The notes under the pieces: model-generated
What the model saw: only the letters and a program-made list of their open reading frames with translations
What the model was told of the DNA's origin: nothing
Databases searched by the model: none
DNA from: Microbulbifer yueqingensis
Lineage (GTDB): Bacteria > Pseudomonadota > Gammaproteobacteria > Pseudomonadales > Cellvibrionaceae
Length of the DNA: 64,000 bases
Reading direction: 5' to 3'
NCBI RefSeq assembly: GCF_900100355.1
Contig: NZ_FNFH01000002.1
Coordinates: forward strand, 186,001 to 250,000
Made by a program: the position numbers and the translations under genes
Shown here: positions 1-9,124 of the stretch, piece after piece
Layout: each line of letters starts with the position of its first letter
Numbering within the stretch: position 1 is the stretch's first letter

Positions 1-736
1 GGCTGGTGACCGCCAGCCCGGAAGCGGCAAACGGGTCTGTTTCCAGGGCCTCGCGGTAGTGCCCGACACCGAGCACAAAGAATGCGGCCATCGCCGTCAC
101 AGCTAGGAAGAGCACGAGAGAGAGCGACTTGTGCAACAGGTTCACATGAAAGAGGTTGCGCAGGGAAAAGGCCATGAATGCAGCCAGCCCCAGGTTCACC
201 ACGGAGATGATAAACGCCTGGAAAAAGCCGCCCACCAGTCCCAGCTGGCTGCCCTTGGAGAGGAAAAAGGAGTTCAGCGCCGTCTCGCAGATGACGATAA
301 AAAAGATCACCGAGTAATGCAGCAGCTTTGACTCCCGGTAGACCGCATCCCGGGTCAGCCCGTTCCGGTTCCGGAAAATTTCCAGGTCCATGCGTGCAGA
401 CGACAGGGCCGTCGCCGTTCGCTCCAGTTGCCTCCGAAGCAGCTCAGAGGTGTTGCCAAGCCGCTGGCCGATGATCCGCCCAGTGTCCCTGAGCTCCTGG
501 TAGTGCTGGCGGATTTTAACCTCTCCGCGCAGGTTGGCCTGCTCGTCGAGGGCGGCCTGGCGCTCGCGGTGAACCCGGCCGATGATCTCGCTGGTGACGT
601 ACGCGCGGAGGCTCTCCTCGCTCTCGGTGTGGACGCTGCGGTCCAGCTCCGGGATCCCCGCTTTGACATCCCGTTCAACCCGCTGCTCTATTTTCAGTGC
701 AGAGATGGCGGCCCTGCTCGCCGGAATCGAGGCCAT
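1..736 (-). CDS. Partial coiled-coil membrane protein, function unknown (C-terminus outside window)
   Basis: An uninterrupted minus-strand frame starts at ATG 736 and runs off the left edge after 245 codons. A purine-rich Shine-Dalgarno (GGTGAAGGAT) directly precedes the ATG. Residues about 1–135 are charged, Glu/Arg-rich and predicted helical (coiled-coil-like). Three hydrophobic segments follow at roughly 139–160, 166–188 and 203–222, so it looks like a membrane protein with a long N-terminal cytoplasmic helical domain. I do not recognise the family and assign no function. Codon use matches the neighbouring high-GC genes. Plus-strand frames across the same bases are shadows. Confidence 0.75.
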   Translation of the reverse strand, partial: MASIPASRAAISALKIEQRVERDVKAGIPELDRSVHTESEESLRAYVTSEIIGRVHRERQAALDEQANLRGEVKIRQHYQELRDTGRIIGQRLGNTSELLRRQLERTATALSSARMDLEIFRNRNGLTRDAVYRESKLLHYSVIFFIVICETALNSFFLSKGSQLGLVGGFFQAFIISVVNLGLAAFMAFSLRNLFHVNLLHKSLSLVLFLAVTAMAAFFVLGVGHYREALETDPFAASGLAVTS

Positions 737-1073
737 ATCCTTCACCTAAAAGACTTCCCTTACATTTAGGCTACAGCGTTGCGCTGTCTTGCCGTCGGCA
801 GGCAGCTGCGGGACTCCGCCGCGGCGGCCGGCCCGGAGACACACGCCTCCCTAACATTCAAGGATAGTCGCCCGGTCAGGGAGCAGAGACAGGACAGGGG
901 TTGAATGGCGTGCCCGCACACGGTGTGCGGCCGGCATGGATCGGCTTTCCGCTGGCGACCAGGGCCAGGGTCCCCCGTGAGGGGATGCGCCGATCAGGCT
1001 GCCAGAACGGGTAGAGGCAGGCCGCCCCGGCAGCGGGGCTCGGGCCGGCGCGGGGAAGGGGAAGCCCCGTGGC
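737..1073. other. Intergenic region with one perfect palindrome
   Basis: This 337-bp stretch lies between the start of the coiled-coil membrane protein gene and the end of the DUF1820 gene. It contains a perfect 17-nt odd palindrome (arms CCGCACAC/GTGTGCGG) at 914–930. No convincing gene, tRNA or T-tract terminator was seen; the plus-strand frame at 905–1126 has unnatural composition and overlaps DUF1820. It probably holds the promoter of the membrane protein gene. Confidence 0.4.
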
Positions 1074-1406
1074 TCACTCGCCGTCCTGCGGCGGCTGGAC
1101 CGGGCCCGGGAAGGGAAAACGGGTGACCTTGTCGCCTTTCACCTCGACAATTTTGCCGGTGCCCTCTTTCTCGACCTCGTCGATGCGCACGATGCTGTGC
1201 ATGGGGATGTAGGAACGAGTCACAGAGGCAAACTCCGATTTCAGCTTTTCCTCGCTCGGGTCCACGACAAGTTGTGACTTCTCCCCGAATACGAACTCCT
1301 CCACCTCGATAAAGCCGTACATGTCACTCTGGTAGATCGCGCGGGCATAGAGCTCGTAGACCTGGTTCTGGTTGTGAAAGATGACTTTGTATATCGGGTT
1401 CGCCAT
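1074..1406 (-). CDS. DUF1820 family protein
   Basis: This 110-aa soluble protein starts MANPIYKVIFHNQNQ and matches the DUF1820 pattern as I recall it: a short beta-rich protein with YKVIFHNQ at the start, a central GFIEVEEFVFGE stretch and a conserved SYIPMHSIVRIDEVEKEG segment near residues 65–82. The family is widespread in gammaproteobacteria and has no established biochemical role. The Pro-rich tail (about residues 97–110) is probably disordered. It is divergent from miaB, sharing the 200-bp gap 1407–1607. Confidence 0.85.
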   Translation of the reverse strand: MANPIYKVIFHNQNQVYELYARAIYQSDMYGFIEVEEFVFGEKSQLVVDPSEEKLKSEFASVTRSYIPMHSIVRIDEVEKEGTGKIVEVKGDKVTRFPFPGPVQPPQDGE

Positions 1407-1560
1407 AGGTTTCTCTGGTAGGGTCCTGCCCCGGGGATTACGGAGATTCGTCGGGGCTGCGTGCGAGCGCCCCCCGAAAAAGCGCGCAAGAATAGCACAG
1501 GATCGCGCACCCTAATATAGTCCGCCCCAGCGCCACCTATGCAGTGTGCGACTGTATCGC

Positions 1561-1566
1561 TATAAT
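1561..1566 (+). promoter_or_regulatory. Candidate -10 box for miaB
   Basis: A perfect TATAAT lies 42 bp upstream of the miaB ATG, in the divergent gap with the DUF1820 gene. The hexamer 17 bp further upstream (TATGCA, 1538–1543) is a poor -35 match, so this is a partial promoter prediction only. Confidence 0.4.
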
Positions 1567-1607
1567 GCCCGCCCCTCATCATTGAACAGTTTTTAACCAG
1601 GCCAATC

Positions 1608-2987
1608 ATGTCCGAAACCACGCCGGAAAACAGGGTGAAAAAGCTCTATATCAAGACCCACGGTTGCCAGATGAACGAGTACGACTCGGCGCGCATGCGG
1701 GACCTGCTCGGTGAGTCCCACGCCATGGTGCCGACCGACGATCCGGAGGACGCGGATGTCCTGCTGGTAAACACCTGTTCCATCCGGGAAAAGGCCCAGG
1801 AAAAACTGTTCCACCAGCTGGGCCGCTGGAAGCACCTGAAAGAAAAAAATCCCGACCTCATCATCGGGGTAGGCGGCTGTGTGGCCAGCCAGGAAGGCGA
1901 GGCGATTTCGAAGCGAGCGCCCTACGTGGACCTGATCTTCGGCCCGCAGACCCTGCACCGCCTGCCGGACATGATGCAGACCCGCGAGCAGAAGAACGGT
2001 GCGGTTGTGGTGGATGTCAGCTTCCCGGAAATCGAGAAATTCGATCGCCTGCCCCAGCCTGAGGCCGACGGCGCCACCGCGTTCGTCTCCATCATGGAAG
2101 GCTGCTCCAAGTACTGCACCTTCTGCGTGGTGCCCTACACCCGCGGCGAGGAAGTCAGCCGGCCGGTGGCAGATGTGCTGGAGGAGGTCGCCCACCTCGC
2201 AGACCAGGGCGTCCGTGAAGTGAACCTGCTGGGCCAGAACGTGAATGCCTACCGGGCCCCGGGCGACGACGGCCAGATCGTGGATTTCGCCGAGCTGATC
2301 ACCTACGTTGCCGCGATCGACGGAATCGACCGCATCCGCTACACCACCTCCCACCCGGTGGAGTTTTCCGATGCCCTGATCGATGTCTACGCCGAGGTAC
2401 CGGAACTGGTCAATCACCTGCACCTGCCGGTCCAGAGCGGTTCCGACCGCATCCTCATGGCCATGAAACGCGGCCACACGGCGCTGGAGTACAAGTCAAA
2501 GATCCGGCGGCTGCGGAAGATCCGCCCGGATATCTGCCTGTCCTCTGACTTTATCGTGGGCTTCCCCGGTGAAACCGACAGGGACTTCGAAGACACGATG
2601 AAGCTGATCCAGGATGTGGGTTTCGACATTTCCTTCAGTTTCATTTATTCCGCGCGGCCGGGCACGCCGGCCGCGGACCTGCCGGATGACACCCCCGAAG
2701 AGCTGAAGAAGCAGCGCCTGCAGCTCCTGCAGCATCGCATCAACCAGCAGGCGGCGGAGATCGCCCGGCGCATGGTCGGCAACACCGAGCGGGTGCTGGT
2801 CACGGGCGTCTCCAAGAAAGACCCCGGCCAGCTACAGGGACGGACCGAGAACAATCGGGTGGTCAACTTCCGCTTCGACGATATCGCCCTGATCGGCAAG
2901 TTTGCCGATGTGGTGATCGAAGAGGCACTGCCCAACTCCCTGCGCGGAACCCTGGTCGGGTCCGAGCTGGATGGGCCGCTTTTGTGA
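1608..2987 (+). CDS. miaB: tRNA-2-methylthio-N6-dimethylallyladenosine synthase MiaB
   Basis: This radical-SAM methylthiotransferase converts i6A37 to ms2i6A37 in tRNAs reading U-starting codons. The 459-aa length is normal. The N-terminal UPF0004 domain has the three ligands of the auxiliary 4Fe-4S cluster at C20 (HGCQMN), C57 (NTCSIREKA) and C91 (GGCVAS). The radical-SAM motif CxxxCxxC is C166, C170 and C173, followed by PYTRG. A TRAM domain follows at about residues 380–450. It heads the conserved miaB–phoH–ybeY–corC–lnt block. All cluster ligands are intact, and the ATG gives a standard N-terminus. Confidence 0.97.
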   Translation: MSETTPENRVKKLYIKTHGCQMNEYDSARMRDLLGESHAMVPTDDPEDADVLLVNTCSIREKAQEKLFHQLGRWKHLKEKNPDLIIGVGGCVASQEGEAISKRAPYVDLIFGPQTLHRLPDMMQTREQKNGAVVVDVSFPEIEKFDRLPQPEADGATAFVSIMEGCSKYCTFCVVPYTRGEEVSRPVADVLEEVAHLADQGVREVNLLGQNVNAYRAPGDDGQIVDFAELITYVAAIDGIDRIRYTTSHPVEFSDALIDVYAEVPELVNHLHLPVQSGSDRILMAMKRGHTALEYKSKIRRLRKIRPDICLSSDFIVGFPGETDRDFEDTMKLIQDVGFDISFSFIYSARPGTPAADLPDDTPEELKKQRLQLLQHRINQQAAEIARRMVGNTERVLVTGVSKKDPGQLQGRTENNRVVNFRFDDIALIGKFADVVIEEALPNSLRGTLVGSELDGPLL

Positions 2988-3222
2988 CCGGCGAGCCGGT
3001 GCAGGCCCTGCGGTGCGACGTGCCTGGCGTCCCTGACCAGCCCGTCGCACGGCCTCTGCACTTGCCCGGACCGGGCCGCAGCGACATCTCCCGGTAATAC
3101 CGGGGCGTTATAAAGGCGCAGAAGAGTTAGAACTGATTCGTCACAGTCCACCCTTTCCCCTACGGGGAAAATGGGTATACCCTAGCAATGAACCCCCCGG
3201 ATAAAGGTGCACGGAAACCAAT
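2988..3222 (+). other. Structured miaB–phoH intergenic region
   Basis: The 235-bp gap holds several inverted repeats. GTGCGACG near 3013–3020 pairs with CGTCGCAC near 3045–3052, with outer arms TGCAG/CTGCA, giving a long imperfect stem. CCCGGT/ACCGGG form a hairpin at 3090–3104, and TTTCCCC/GGGGAAA a small one at 3154–3170. None has a T-tract, so these are not classical intrinsic terminators. They may punctuate or stabilise the transcript between miaB and phoH. Confidence 0.4.
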
Positions 3223-4257
3223 TTGGAAACACATACCCTCGCTCACAGCATCACCCTTGAGCCCAACGACGCCCGCCGCCTGGCCAACCTCTGTGGCCAA
3301 TTTGACCAACACCTGCGCCAGATAGAACAGCGACTGGATATCGAGATCCGCAATCGCGGCAACGAATTCGAATTTTACGGCGAGCCCGAATCCGCACGTG
3401 CTGCCGGCGAACTGCTCAGTTCCCTGTACCGGGAGACCGATGCCCGCGACCACCTGACGCCGGACGAGATTCACCTGGCCCTGCAACAGTCAGACGTCGA
3501 GGAGCGGCTTCACAGGGGCAAGGAGGGTAACAACGGCGAAGCAGAAGAAGCCGAGCCGGTGGTTCTGATCCGCACCAAGAAATGCTCGGTGCGCCCGCGC
3601 GGCCTGAACCAGCGACGCTACGTGCGCTCGGTGCAGACCAATGACATCAACTTCGGAATCGGCCCGGCCGGTACCGGTAAGACCTACCTCGCCGTAGCCT
3701 GTGCCGTGGAGGCGCTGCTGAAGGACGAAGTTGAGCGAATCCTGCTGGTGCGCCCGGCTGTAGAGGCGGGTGAAAAGCTGGGCTTCCTGCCCGGCGACCT
3801 CAGCCAGAAGGTAGACCCCTACCTGCGCCCGCTCTACGATGCCCTGTATGAGATGCTGGGCTTTGAGACCGTGGGCAAGCTGATCGAGCGCAACGTCATT
3901 GAAGTTGCCCCGCTGGCGTACATGCGCGGCCGCACCCTGAACAACGCCTTCGTTATTCTCGACGAGAGCCAGAACACGACCCGGGAACAGATGAAGATGT
4001 TCCTGACCCGGATCGGCTTCGGTTCCACTGCCGTCATTACCGGCGACCCCAGCCAGGTGGACCTGCCCCGCGGCCAGGCATCGGGCCTGCGTCACGCTAT
4101 CGAGGTACTGGGCAAGGTAAACGGGATCAGTTTCACCCACTTCGGGGCCAAGGACGTGGTGCGCCACCCGTTGGTCCAGCGGATTGTAGAGGCCTACGAT
4201 ATCCATGAGGCCGAGCGCGAGGCGCTGGCCGGCAAACCCGACGAAAATGCGGCCTGA
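3223..4257 (+). CDS. ybeZ: PhoH-like ATPase (YbeZ)
   Basis: This 344-aa protein of the PhoH family is a predicted NTPase that partners genetically with the rRNA endonuclease YbeY. The Walker A motif GPAGTGKT lies at residues 147–154, and Walker B (VILDES) near 244–249. An N-terminal RNA-binding-like region precedes the P-loop. The best start is a TTG at 3223, giving the N-terminus METHTLAHSITLEPND; the family typically begins a few residues before this LEP(N)DxxRLxNLCG motif, and the nearby ATG at 3188 is out of frame. ybeY starts 20 bp downstream, so the two are probably co-transcribed. Confidence 0.93.
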   Translation: METHTLAHSITLEPNDARRLANLCGQFDQHLRQIEQRLDIEIRNRGNEFEFYGEPESARAAGELLSSLYRETDARDHLTPDEIHLALQQSDVEERLHRGKEGNNGEAEEAEPVVLIRTKKCSVRPRGLNQRRYVRSVQTNDINFGIGPAGTGKTYLAVACAVEALLKDEVERILLVRPAVEAGEKLGFLPGDLSQKVDPYLRPLYDALYEMLGFETVGKLIERNVIEVAPLAYMRGRTLNNAFVILDESQNTTREQMKMFLTRIGFGSTAVITGDPSQVDLPRGQASGLRHAIEVLGKVNGISFTHFGAKDVVRHPLVQRIVEAYDIHEAEREALAGKPDENAA

Positions 4258-4277
4258 CAGGGTGATCCGGTAACGCA

Positions 4278-4778
4278 ATGACAGACGTGTACCTGGATGT
4301 ACAGCGGGCCAGCCGCTGTACCAACCTGCCACCGGATGAGCAGATAGGCCGCTGGGTGAGCGCAGCCCTGGAGGGGCATCGCGACGAGGCTGAACTCAGC
4401 ATCCGTATCACCGACAGCGAGGAGAGCCAGCGGCTCAACCACCGCTACCGGGGCAAGGACAAGCCCACCAACGTCCTCTCGTTTCCCGCCGAGCTGCCAC
4501 CGGGTGTGCCCCTTCCCCTGCTGGGAGACCTGGTAATCTGTGCCCCGGTGGTAGCAGCGGAGGCGGAAGCGCAGCACAAGTCCCTGCCTGCGCACTGGGC
4601 ACACATGGTCGTCCATGGCACACTGCACCTGCTCGGCTACGACCACATCGAGGATCATGACGCCGAAATCATGGAGGCGCTGGAGGTCCGCATACTCGCG
4701 GAACTGGGTTATCCTGACCCCTACCAGCCCCTGGAGACACCGGCCGCGGGTGAAACCCGGCCCCACAGGCAGGATTGA
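4278..4778 (+). CDS. ybeY: Endoribonuclease YbeY (16S rRNA maturation)
   Basis: This 166-aa zinc-dependent endoribonuclease acts in 16S rRNA 3'-end maturation and late 70S quality control. The signature HGxLHLxGYDH spans residues 113–123, supplying the three zinc-binding histidines (H113, H117, H123). The TNVLSFP motif lies at about 64–70. Length is close to the usual 150–165 aa. The gene follows phoH by 20 bp and precedes corC, the conserved order in this lineage. Confidence 0.97.
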   Translation: MTDVYLDVQRASRCTNLPPDEQIGRWVSAALEGHRDEAELSIRITDSEESQRLNHRYRGKDKPTNVLSFPAELPPGVPLPLLGDLVICAPVVAAEAEAQHKSLPAHWAHMVVHGTLHLLGYDHIEDHDAEIMEALEVRILAELGYPDPYQPLETPAAGETRPHRQD

Positions 4779-4851
4779 ACAGTGCCCGCCTATGCGGTGG
4801 GCGCACTGATGTACGACTAATGTACAGGATATACAGAGAGACATACGGAGC

Positions 4852-5748
4852 ATGGCCACATCCATGACCACTGACGAACCCCCAAGTAGCCACTCCTCCA
4901 GCAAGCCCCGTTCCGGGGAAAAGAACTGGCTGGAAAAGCTGTTTGGCGCCTTTTCCGCCGAGCCCAAGTCCCGCGACGAGCTGCTTGATATCATCAAGGA
5001 TGCCGCGGACAACAAACTGGTAGACGCGGAAGCGCTGTCCATCATCGAGGGCGCACTGGACGTCTCCAGCCAGCAAGTGCGGGAGGTCATGATCCCGCGC
5101 TCACAGATGGTGGTTGTGAGCCTGCAGGATTCCCCGGAGGAGTTCCTGCCCAAGATCATTGAATCCGGACACTCCCGTTTTCCCGTGATCGGCGAAAGCG
5201 TCGACGATATCCGCGGAATCCTGCTGGCCAAAGACCTGCTGCCCCTGGTCCTGAAAGGCCTCGAGGGTTTCAGCCTGGAAGAGATCATCCGGCCGGCCAA
5301 CATCATTCCCGAAAGCAAACGCCTCAACATCCTGCTGCGGGAATTCCGCGAGAATCGCTACCATATGGCGGTAGTGATTGACGAATACGGCGGGGTTTCC
5401 GGTGTCGTCACCATCGAGGACATCCTCGAGGAAATCGTCGGCGAGATCGAGGACGAGACCGACGAGGAAGAGGAAGACAGCTATATTCGCAAGGTGGGCG
5501 ACAATGACTACATCGTCAAGGCCCTCACGCCCATCGAGGATTTCAACGAGTACTTTGAATGTGAACTCAGCGATGAGGAATTCGATACGGTGGGCGGCCT
5601 CGTGATGCAGTCATTCGGTCACCTGCCCGGCCGCGATGAAGTCACCCGACTCGGTGAATTCCGCTTCCGGGTACTCTACGCGGACAATCGCCAGGTGCAC
5701 CTGCTGCGGGTGAGCCGCCAGAAGCCGCAGGCCGCCGACGCGGAATAA
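4852..5748 (+). CDS. corC: CorC/YbeX CBS-domain protein
   Basis: This 298-aa cytoplasmic protein carries two CBS domains (about residues 70–200) and a C-terminal CorC/HlyC (transporter-associated) domain (about 205–290). Family members are linked to Mg2+/Co2+ homeostasis; in E. coli ybeX also sits in the ybeZYX–lnt operon and affects ribosome metabolism. The acidic run EDETDEEEED precedes the C-terminal domain. The first ATG at 4852 is used; ATG 4864 is the alternative and cannot be excluded, because GGAG is almost touching the first ATG. lnt starts 16 bp downstream. Confidence 0.94.
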   Translation: MATSMTTDEPPSSHSSSKPRSGEKNWLEKLFGAFSAEPKSRDELLDIIKDAADNKLVDAEALSIIEGALDVSSQQVREVMIPRSQMVVVSLQDSPEEFLPKIIESGHSRFPVIGESVDDIRGILLAKDLLPLVLKGLEGFSLEEIIRPANIIPESKRLNILLREFRENRYHMAVVIDEYGGVSGVVTIEDILEEIVGEIEDETDEEEEDSYIRKVGDNDYIVKALTPIEDFNEYFECELSDEEFDTVGGLVMQSFGHLPGRDEVTRLGEFRFRVLYADNRQVHLLRVSRQKPQAADAE

Positions 5749-5764
5749 ACCCGCACGGCCGATA

Positions 5765-7348
5765 GTGAATCATTTAGTAATGCGCAGACTTACCTACCCC
5801 CTCGGCAGTGTCGCCAGCGGCGCGCTGATGACCCTGTCCTTCGCCCCCTTCGATATCTGGGCCTGCGGCCTGCTGTCGCTGGCCGCGCTCGCCGGACTCA
5901 TCCTGCACCGCGCCGGGGGACGCCAGCTCAGCGGTCGCAGCTGCGCCTGGCTGGCTTTCTGGTTCGGGCTGGGCCTGTTCGGTAGCGGCGGCTCCTGGGT
6001 GTATGTGTCCATCACCCAGTTCGGCGGCTCATCCGTACCACTGGGCTTACTCCTGACCGGGGGTTTCGTTGCCATCCTGTCCGCCATGCTGGCAGCCCCG
6101 TTTTACTTCCTCGGGCGCTTCACCGACCGCGCGCCCGCCTTTGCCCTGGCATTTCCCGCGCTTTGGTTTTTCGGTGAATGGCTGCGCAGCTGGCTGTTCA
6201 CCGGGTTCCCCTGGCTATACGCGGGCTACGCGCATACCGGCAGCTGGCTGGCGGGCTGGGCACCGGTGCTGGGGGTCTATGGCATTGGCCTCATCCTGGC
6301 ATTTGCGGGGGCGGTCCTCGCCCTGTTGACCGTCGGCCGGGCCCTGCCGCTGGCACGGCGCGGCCGCATTGCCCTGCTGGTGTCGGCCCTGCTGCCGTGG
6401 CCCGCCGGCGCGCTGCTCGCCCAGCTCGAATGGACTGAAGCCCGGAGCGAGCCACTTGCCGTCGGCCTGGTCCAGGCCAATATCCCACAAGAGAAAAAAT
6501 GGCTGCCGGAGTTTCGTGCCGAGACCATCAACCGTTACCAGGAGGGCCGCCGCGCACTGAGTGAAAGCGGCGCTGATGTTATCATCTGGCCGGAAGCTGC
6601 ATTGCCGCTTCTCTACGGCCAGGCCCCCAACCTGATGTCCGCCCTGCAGCGCAACGCGGAAGAGACCGGCATCGACCTCATTACCGGCATACTCTACGAC
6701 CGCAACGACAACGGCCTGCGCGTCGTGCACAACTCCGCAGCCGTGTTCGGCACCAGTCCCCACGTATACCACAAGCGCCACCTGGTCCCCTTCGGTGAAT
6801 ATGTACCGCTGGAGGAATGGATCAGGGGCACCATCGAATTCTTCGACCTGCCGACTTCCTTCATCCGCTCCGGGCCGGACGAACAGCAGCCGCTCAACGC
6901 CGGTGGTGTAACCTGGGCTCCACTCATTTGTTATGAGATTGTCTATCCCACCCTCGTCGCACAATCGGCTCGCACAGCGGGGGTTCTGCTGACCATCAGC
7001 AACGACGCCTGGTTCGGGGATTCCATCGGCCCCCTGCAGCATATGCAGATGGCGCAGATGCGTTCCCTGGAGACGGGCCGCTACCTGGTGAGGGGAACAA
7101 ATACCGGGGTGACGGCCATCGTCAACCCGCAGGGCGAGATCACGGACAGGCTGCCACAGTTCCAGCGTGCCAATATGATTGGCCAGGTCACCGCTATGGC
7201 GGGCACCACACCATTCATGGCGCTCGGCATATTCGCTGTGATGGCACTGGCCGTGGTGATGCTCGCCGGCGCAATAATGCTGCAGCGCCAGCGGTTGCCC
7301 CTGTCCACCTCCGTTCTGGGCGAACAACCTGTGGACCAGGTGGACTAA
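5765..7348 (+). CDS. lnt: Apolipoprotein N-acyltransferase Lnt
   Basis: This 527-aa inner-membrane enzyme adds the third acyl chain to lipoproteins. Several N-terminal membrane helices (about residues 10–215) are followed by a periplasmic nitrilase domain with the catalytic triad E277 (WPEAALP), K337 (HKRHLVPFGEYVP) and C389 (ICYEIVYP), spaced as in E. coli Lnt. A final membrane helix lies near 475–500. The start is GTG 5765, with ATG 5780 as alternative. Its stop codon overlaps the stop of the convergent PagL-like gene. Confidence 0.96.
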   Translation: MNHLVMRRLTYPLGSVASGALMTLSFAPFDIWACGLLSLAALAGLILHRAGGRQLSGRSCAWLAFWFGLGLFGSGGSWVYVSITQFGGSSVPLGLLLTGGFVAILSAMLAAPFYFLGRFTDRAPAFALAFPALWFFGEWLRSWLFTGFPWLYAGYAHTGSWLAGWAPVLGVYGIGLILAFAGAVLALLTVGRALPLARRGRIALLVSALLPWPAGALLAQLEWTEARSEPLAVGLVQANIPQEKKWLPEFRAETINRYQEGRRALSESGADVIIWPEAALPLLYGQAPNLMSALQRNAEETGIDLITGILYDRNDNGLRVVHNSAAVFGTSPHVYHKRHLVPFGEYVPLEEWIRGTIEFFDLPTSFIRSGPDEQQPLNAGGVTWAPLICYEIVYPTLVAQSARTAGVLLTISNDAWFGDSIGPLQHMQMAQMRSLETGRYLVRGTNTGVTAIVNPQGEITDRLPQFQRANMIGQVTAMAGTTPFMALGIFAVMALAVVMLAGAIMLQRQRLPLSTSVLGEQPVDQVD

Positions 7349-7815
7349 AAGGGCACGCGAAACTCCAGGAGGTTGATGCCTGTGTTCAGGGGCGTGAGGC
7401 TGGCACTGGAATAATGCATCAACTCGAAGGCAAACCCGCCGAAGTCGACCCCCACCCCGGTCCTGAAGTTGAAGTGTCCCACGAGGGGAGAACCGTCGAC
7501 ATAGGCGACCCCGACGCGGCCGTAAAGGCTCGCACGGCAAAACTGCCAGTCCGGGCGGAAGAGCCGTGAAACAGAGGCAGCATAAGCGAGTCGCTCCTGG
7601 GGACCATCATCGGTGTTCCCGTAGCCAAAAATAAAGGCTCCGGCTTCCCAGCGACGGTAACGGAAAGACATTGCCGCCGAGGTCATTTCGCCGGTCAGGA
7701 CGGCCTTACCCACACTGACACCAAACCCGTCCGGCAGCGGTTCCGTCGCAGAGGCGGCGGTGGTAACCAGCGAAAAGAGCGCGGCAGAAGCCGCGACGAT
7801 CATCTTGCCCTGCAT
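7345..7815 (-). CDS. PagL-like lipid A 3-O-deacylase (outer-membrane acyloxyacyl hydrolase)
   Basis: This 156-aa protein has a Sec signal peptide (about residues 1–23, ending ASA) and alternating beta-strand patterns ending in Phe, as expected for a small outer-membrane barrel. The C-terminal motif HYSSASLTPLNTGINLL carries H134 and S136, matching the PagL HxSxA...NxGIN signature in which His and Ser are catalytic. PagL enzymes remove the 3-position acyl chain of lipid A. The gene is convergent with lnt and overlaps it by 4 nt. The assignment rests on the C-terminal motif and size; overall similarity is moderate. Confidence 0.75.
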   Translation of the reverse strand: MQGKMIVAASAALFSLVTTAASATEPLPDGFGVSVGKAVLTGEMTSAAMSFRYRRWEAGAFIFGYGNTDDGPQERLAYAASVSRLFRPDWQFCRASLYGRVGVAYVDGSPLVGHFNFRTGVGVDFGGFAFELMHYSSASLTPLNTGINLLEFRVPF

Positions 7816-8161
7816 CCTTGCAAAACCTTCTACAGCCGCGTTGAGCCACTCCGCTGGCCCTACGGAGAACTATAGCAAGCCGCTGTTGCCCCGAGCCGCT
7901 GCTCCCGCCGGGAAAACATGTTGTCCGTGTGCCTGCCGTTGCCTGGCCTGCCGGCCGCGCCCGGCGGGAGTAATCTGCCCTGCCAGCAATCCATTCGGCG
8001 TGGAAAATCACTGTGGGCCTGGCACAATTAACCTAGACTCGGCATATTTTGCACAAACCGCCATGCAGGCCGGCTGCTACTATGTATTCGCCGCCCTGCC
8101 CGCGGGCGGCGAACCCAGGCAACTCATTCACTTACTGGATTTCGGCAAGGATGCCCTCCAA
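7816..8161. other. Divergent intergenic region with an 11-bp inverted repeat
   Basis: This 346-bp gap lies between the PagL-like gene and the TIGR01777 oxidoreductase gene. An 11-bp perfect inverted repeat (CTCCCGCCGGG at 7902–7912, CCCGGCGGGAG at 7960–7970) flanks a 47-nt spacer. The oxidoreductase frame stays open through most of this region, but its family starts at 8162, so the extra codons are not annotated. Confidence 0.4.
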
Positions 8162-9076
8162 ATGCACTGTTTAATCACTGGCGGTACGGGGTTGATCGGC
8201 CGCCTCTTCTGCCAGCACTGGTTGGCACGGGGAAATACGCTCACCGTGCTGAGCCGGCACCCGGAGCGAGTCCACAAACTCTGCGGCGAATCAGCGCGGG
8301 GCTGTCGCGAGCTTCAGGAAGTGGCGGACCCGGTGGATGTGATCGTCAATCTGGCGGGAGAGCCAATCACCCATCGCTGGACCAGCAAGCGCAAGGCGGA
8401 GATCCGCCGCTCGCGTATTGAGACCACGGAAAAGCTGGTGCAGTGGGTGCTGGCCCAGCCGCAGCGCCCGAGATATGTGCTGTCCGGGTCGGCGGTAGGC
8501 TATTACGGAGACCGCGGGGGCGATCTACTGCGGGAGACCAGCTCCCCGGGAGGTGGCTTCGCGGCCCAGCTGTGCCGCGACTGGGAAGCCGCCACCCTGC
8601 CCCTGCAGCAGGCGGGAATCTGCGTGGGGACAATGCGCACCGCCATTGTCCTGTCGACTCGCGGCGGCGCCCTTGCCCAGATGCTGCCCGCATTCCGCCT
8701 CGGACTCGGTGGCCCCATGAGCACCGGCGAGCACTGGATGAGCTGGATTCACGAAGAGGATATCGTCGGCTTGATGCTACACGCGATCGATCATCACCTC
8801 TGCCTTCCCTTCAATGCCTGCGCACCCGAGGCGGTTACCAACAACAGCTTCTCACGCCTGCTGGCCAAACAGCTCCACCGGCCATGCCTGCTGCGCACGC
8901 CCGCCTGGGCACTGAAACTGATGTTCGGGCAGATGGCCGAGGAATTGTTGCTTGCCAGCCAGAAAATGGAACCGCGGGTAGCGCTGGACAGCGGTTACAG
9001 TTTCCGCTTTCCAACCCTGGAGCAGGCCCTGTCAGACCTGCTGCAAAACGGACACGCCAGCAAGGCACGGGCCTGA
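8162..9076 (+). CDS. TIGR01777 family NAD(P)-dependent epimerase/oxidoreductase (YfcH-like)
   Basis: This 304-aa extended-SDR Rossmann protein has the dinucleotide-binding motif TGGTGLIGR at residues 7–15 and NLAGEPI downstream, both typical of TIGR01777/YfcH proteins. It also has GSAVGYYGDRG and the characteristic W(I/M)SWIHEEDIVG segment. The biochemical role is unknown in the family. The frame is open back to 7760, but the ATG at 8162 puts the Rossmann motif at the usual N-terminal position and follows AAGGA. It is convergent with the hypothetical gene ending at 9125. Confidence 0.88.
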   Translation: MHCLITGGTGLIGRLFCQHWLARGNTLTVLSRHPERVHKLCGESARGCRELQEVADPVDVIVNLAGEPITHRWTSKRKAEIRRSRIETTEKLVQWVLAQPQRPRYVLSGSAVGYYGDRGGDLLRETSSPGGGFAAQLCRDWEAATLPLQQAGICVGTMRTAIVLSTRGGALAQMLPAFRLGLGGPMSTGEHWMSWIHEEDIVGLMLHAIDHHLCLPFNACAPEAVTNNSFSRLLAKQLHRPCLLRTPAWALKLMFGQMAEELLLASQKMEPRVALDSGYSFRFPTLEQALSDLLQNGHASKARA

Positions 9077-9124
9077 GGCAAGAGAAACCGGACGCTCTCG
9101 TCCTGGCCAGTCAGCAACGGGGGC

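Noticed and set aside
7760-8161. N-terminal extension of the TIGR01777 oxidoreductase
   Set aside because: The frame is open but 134 residues upstream of the Rossmann motif match no family, and they overlap the PagL-like start region.
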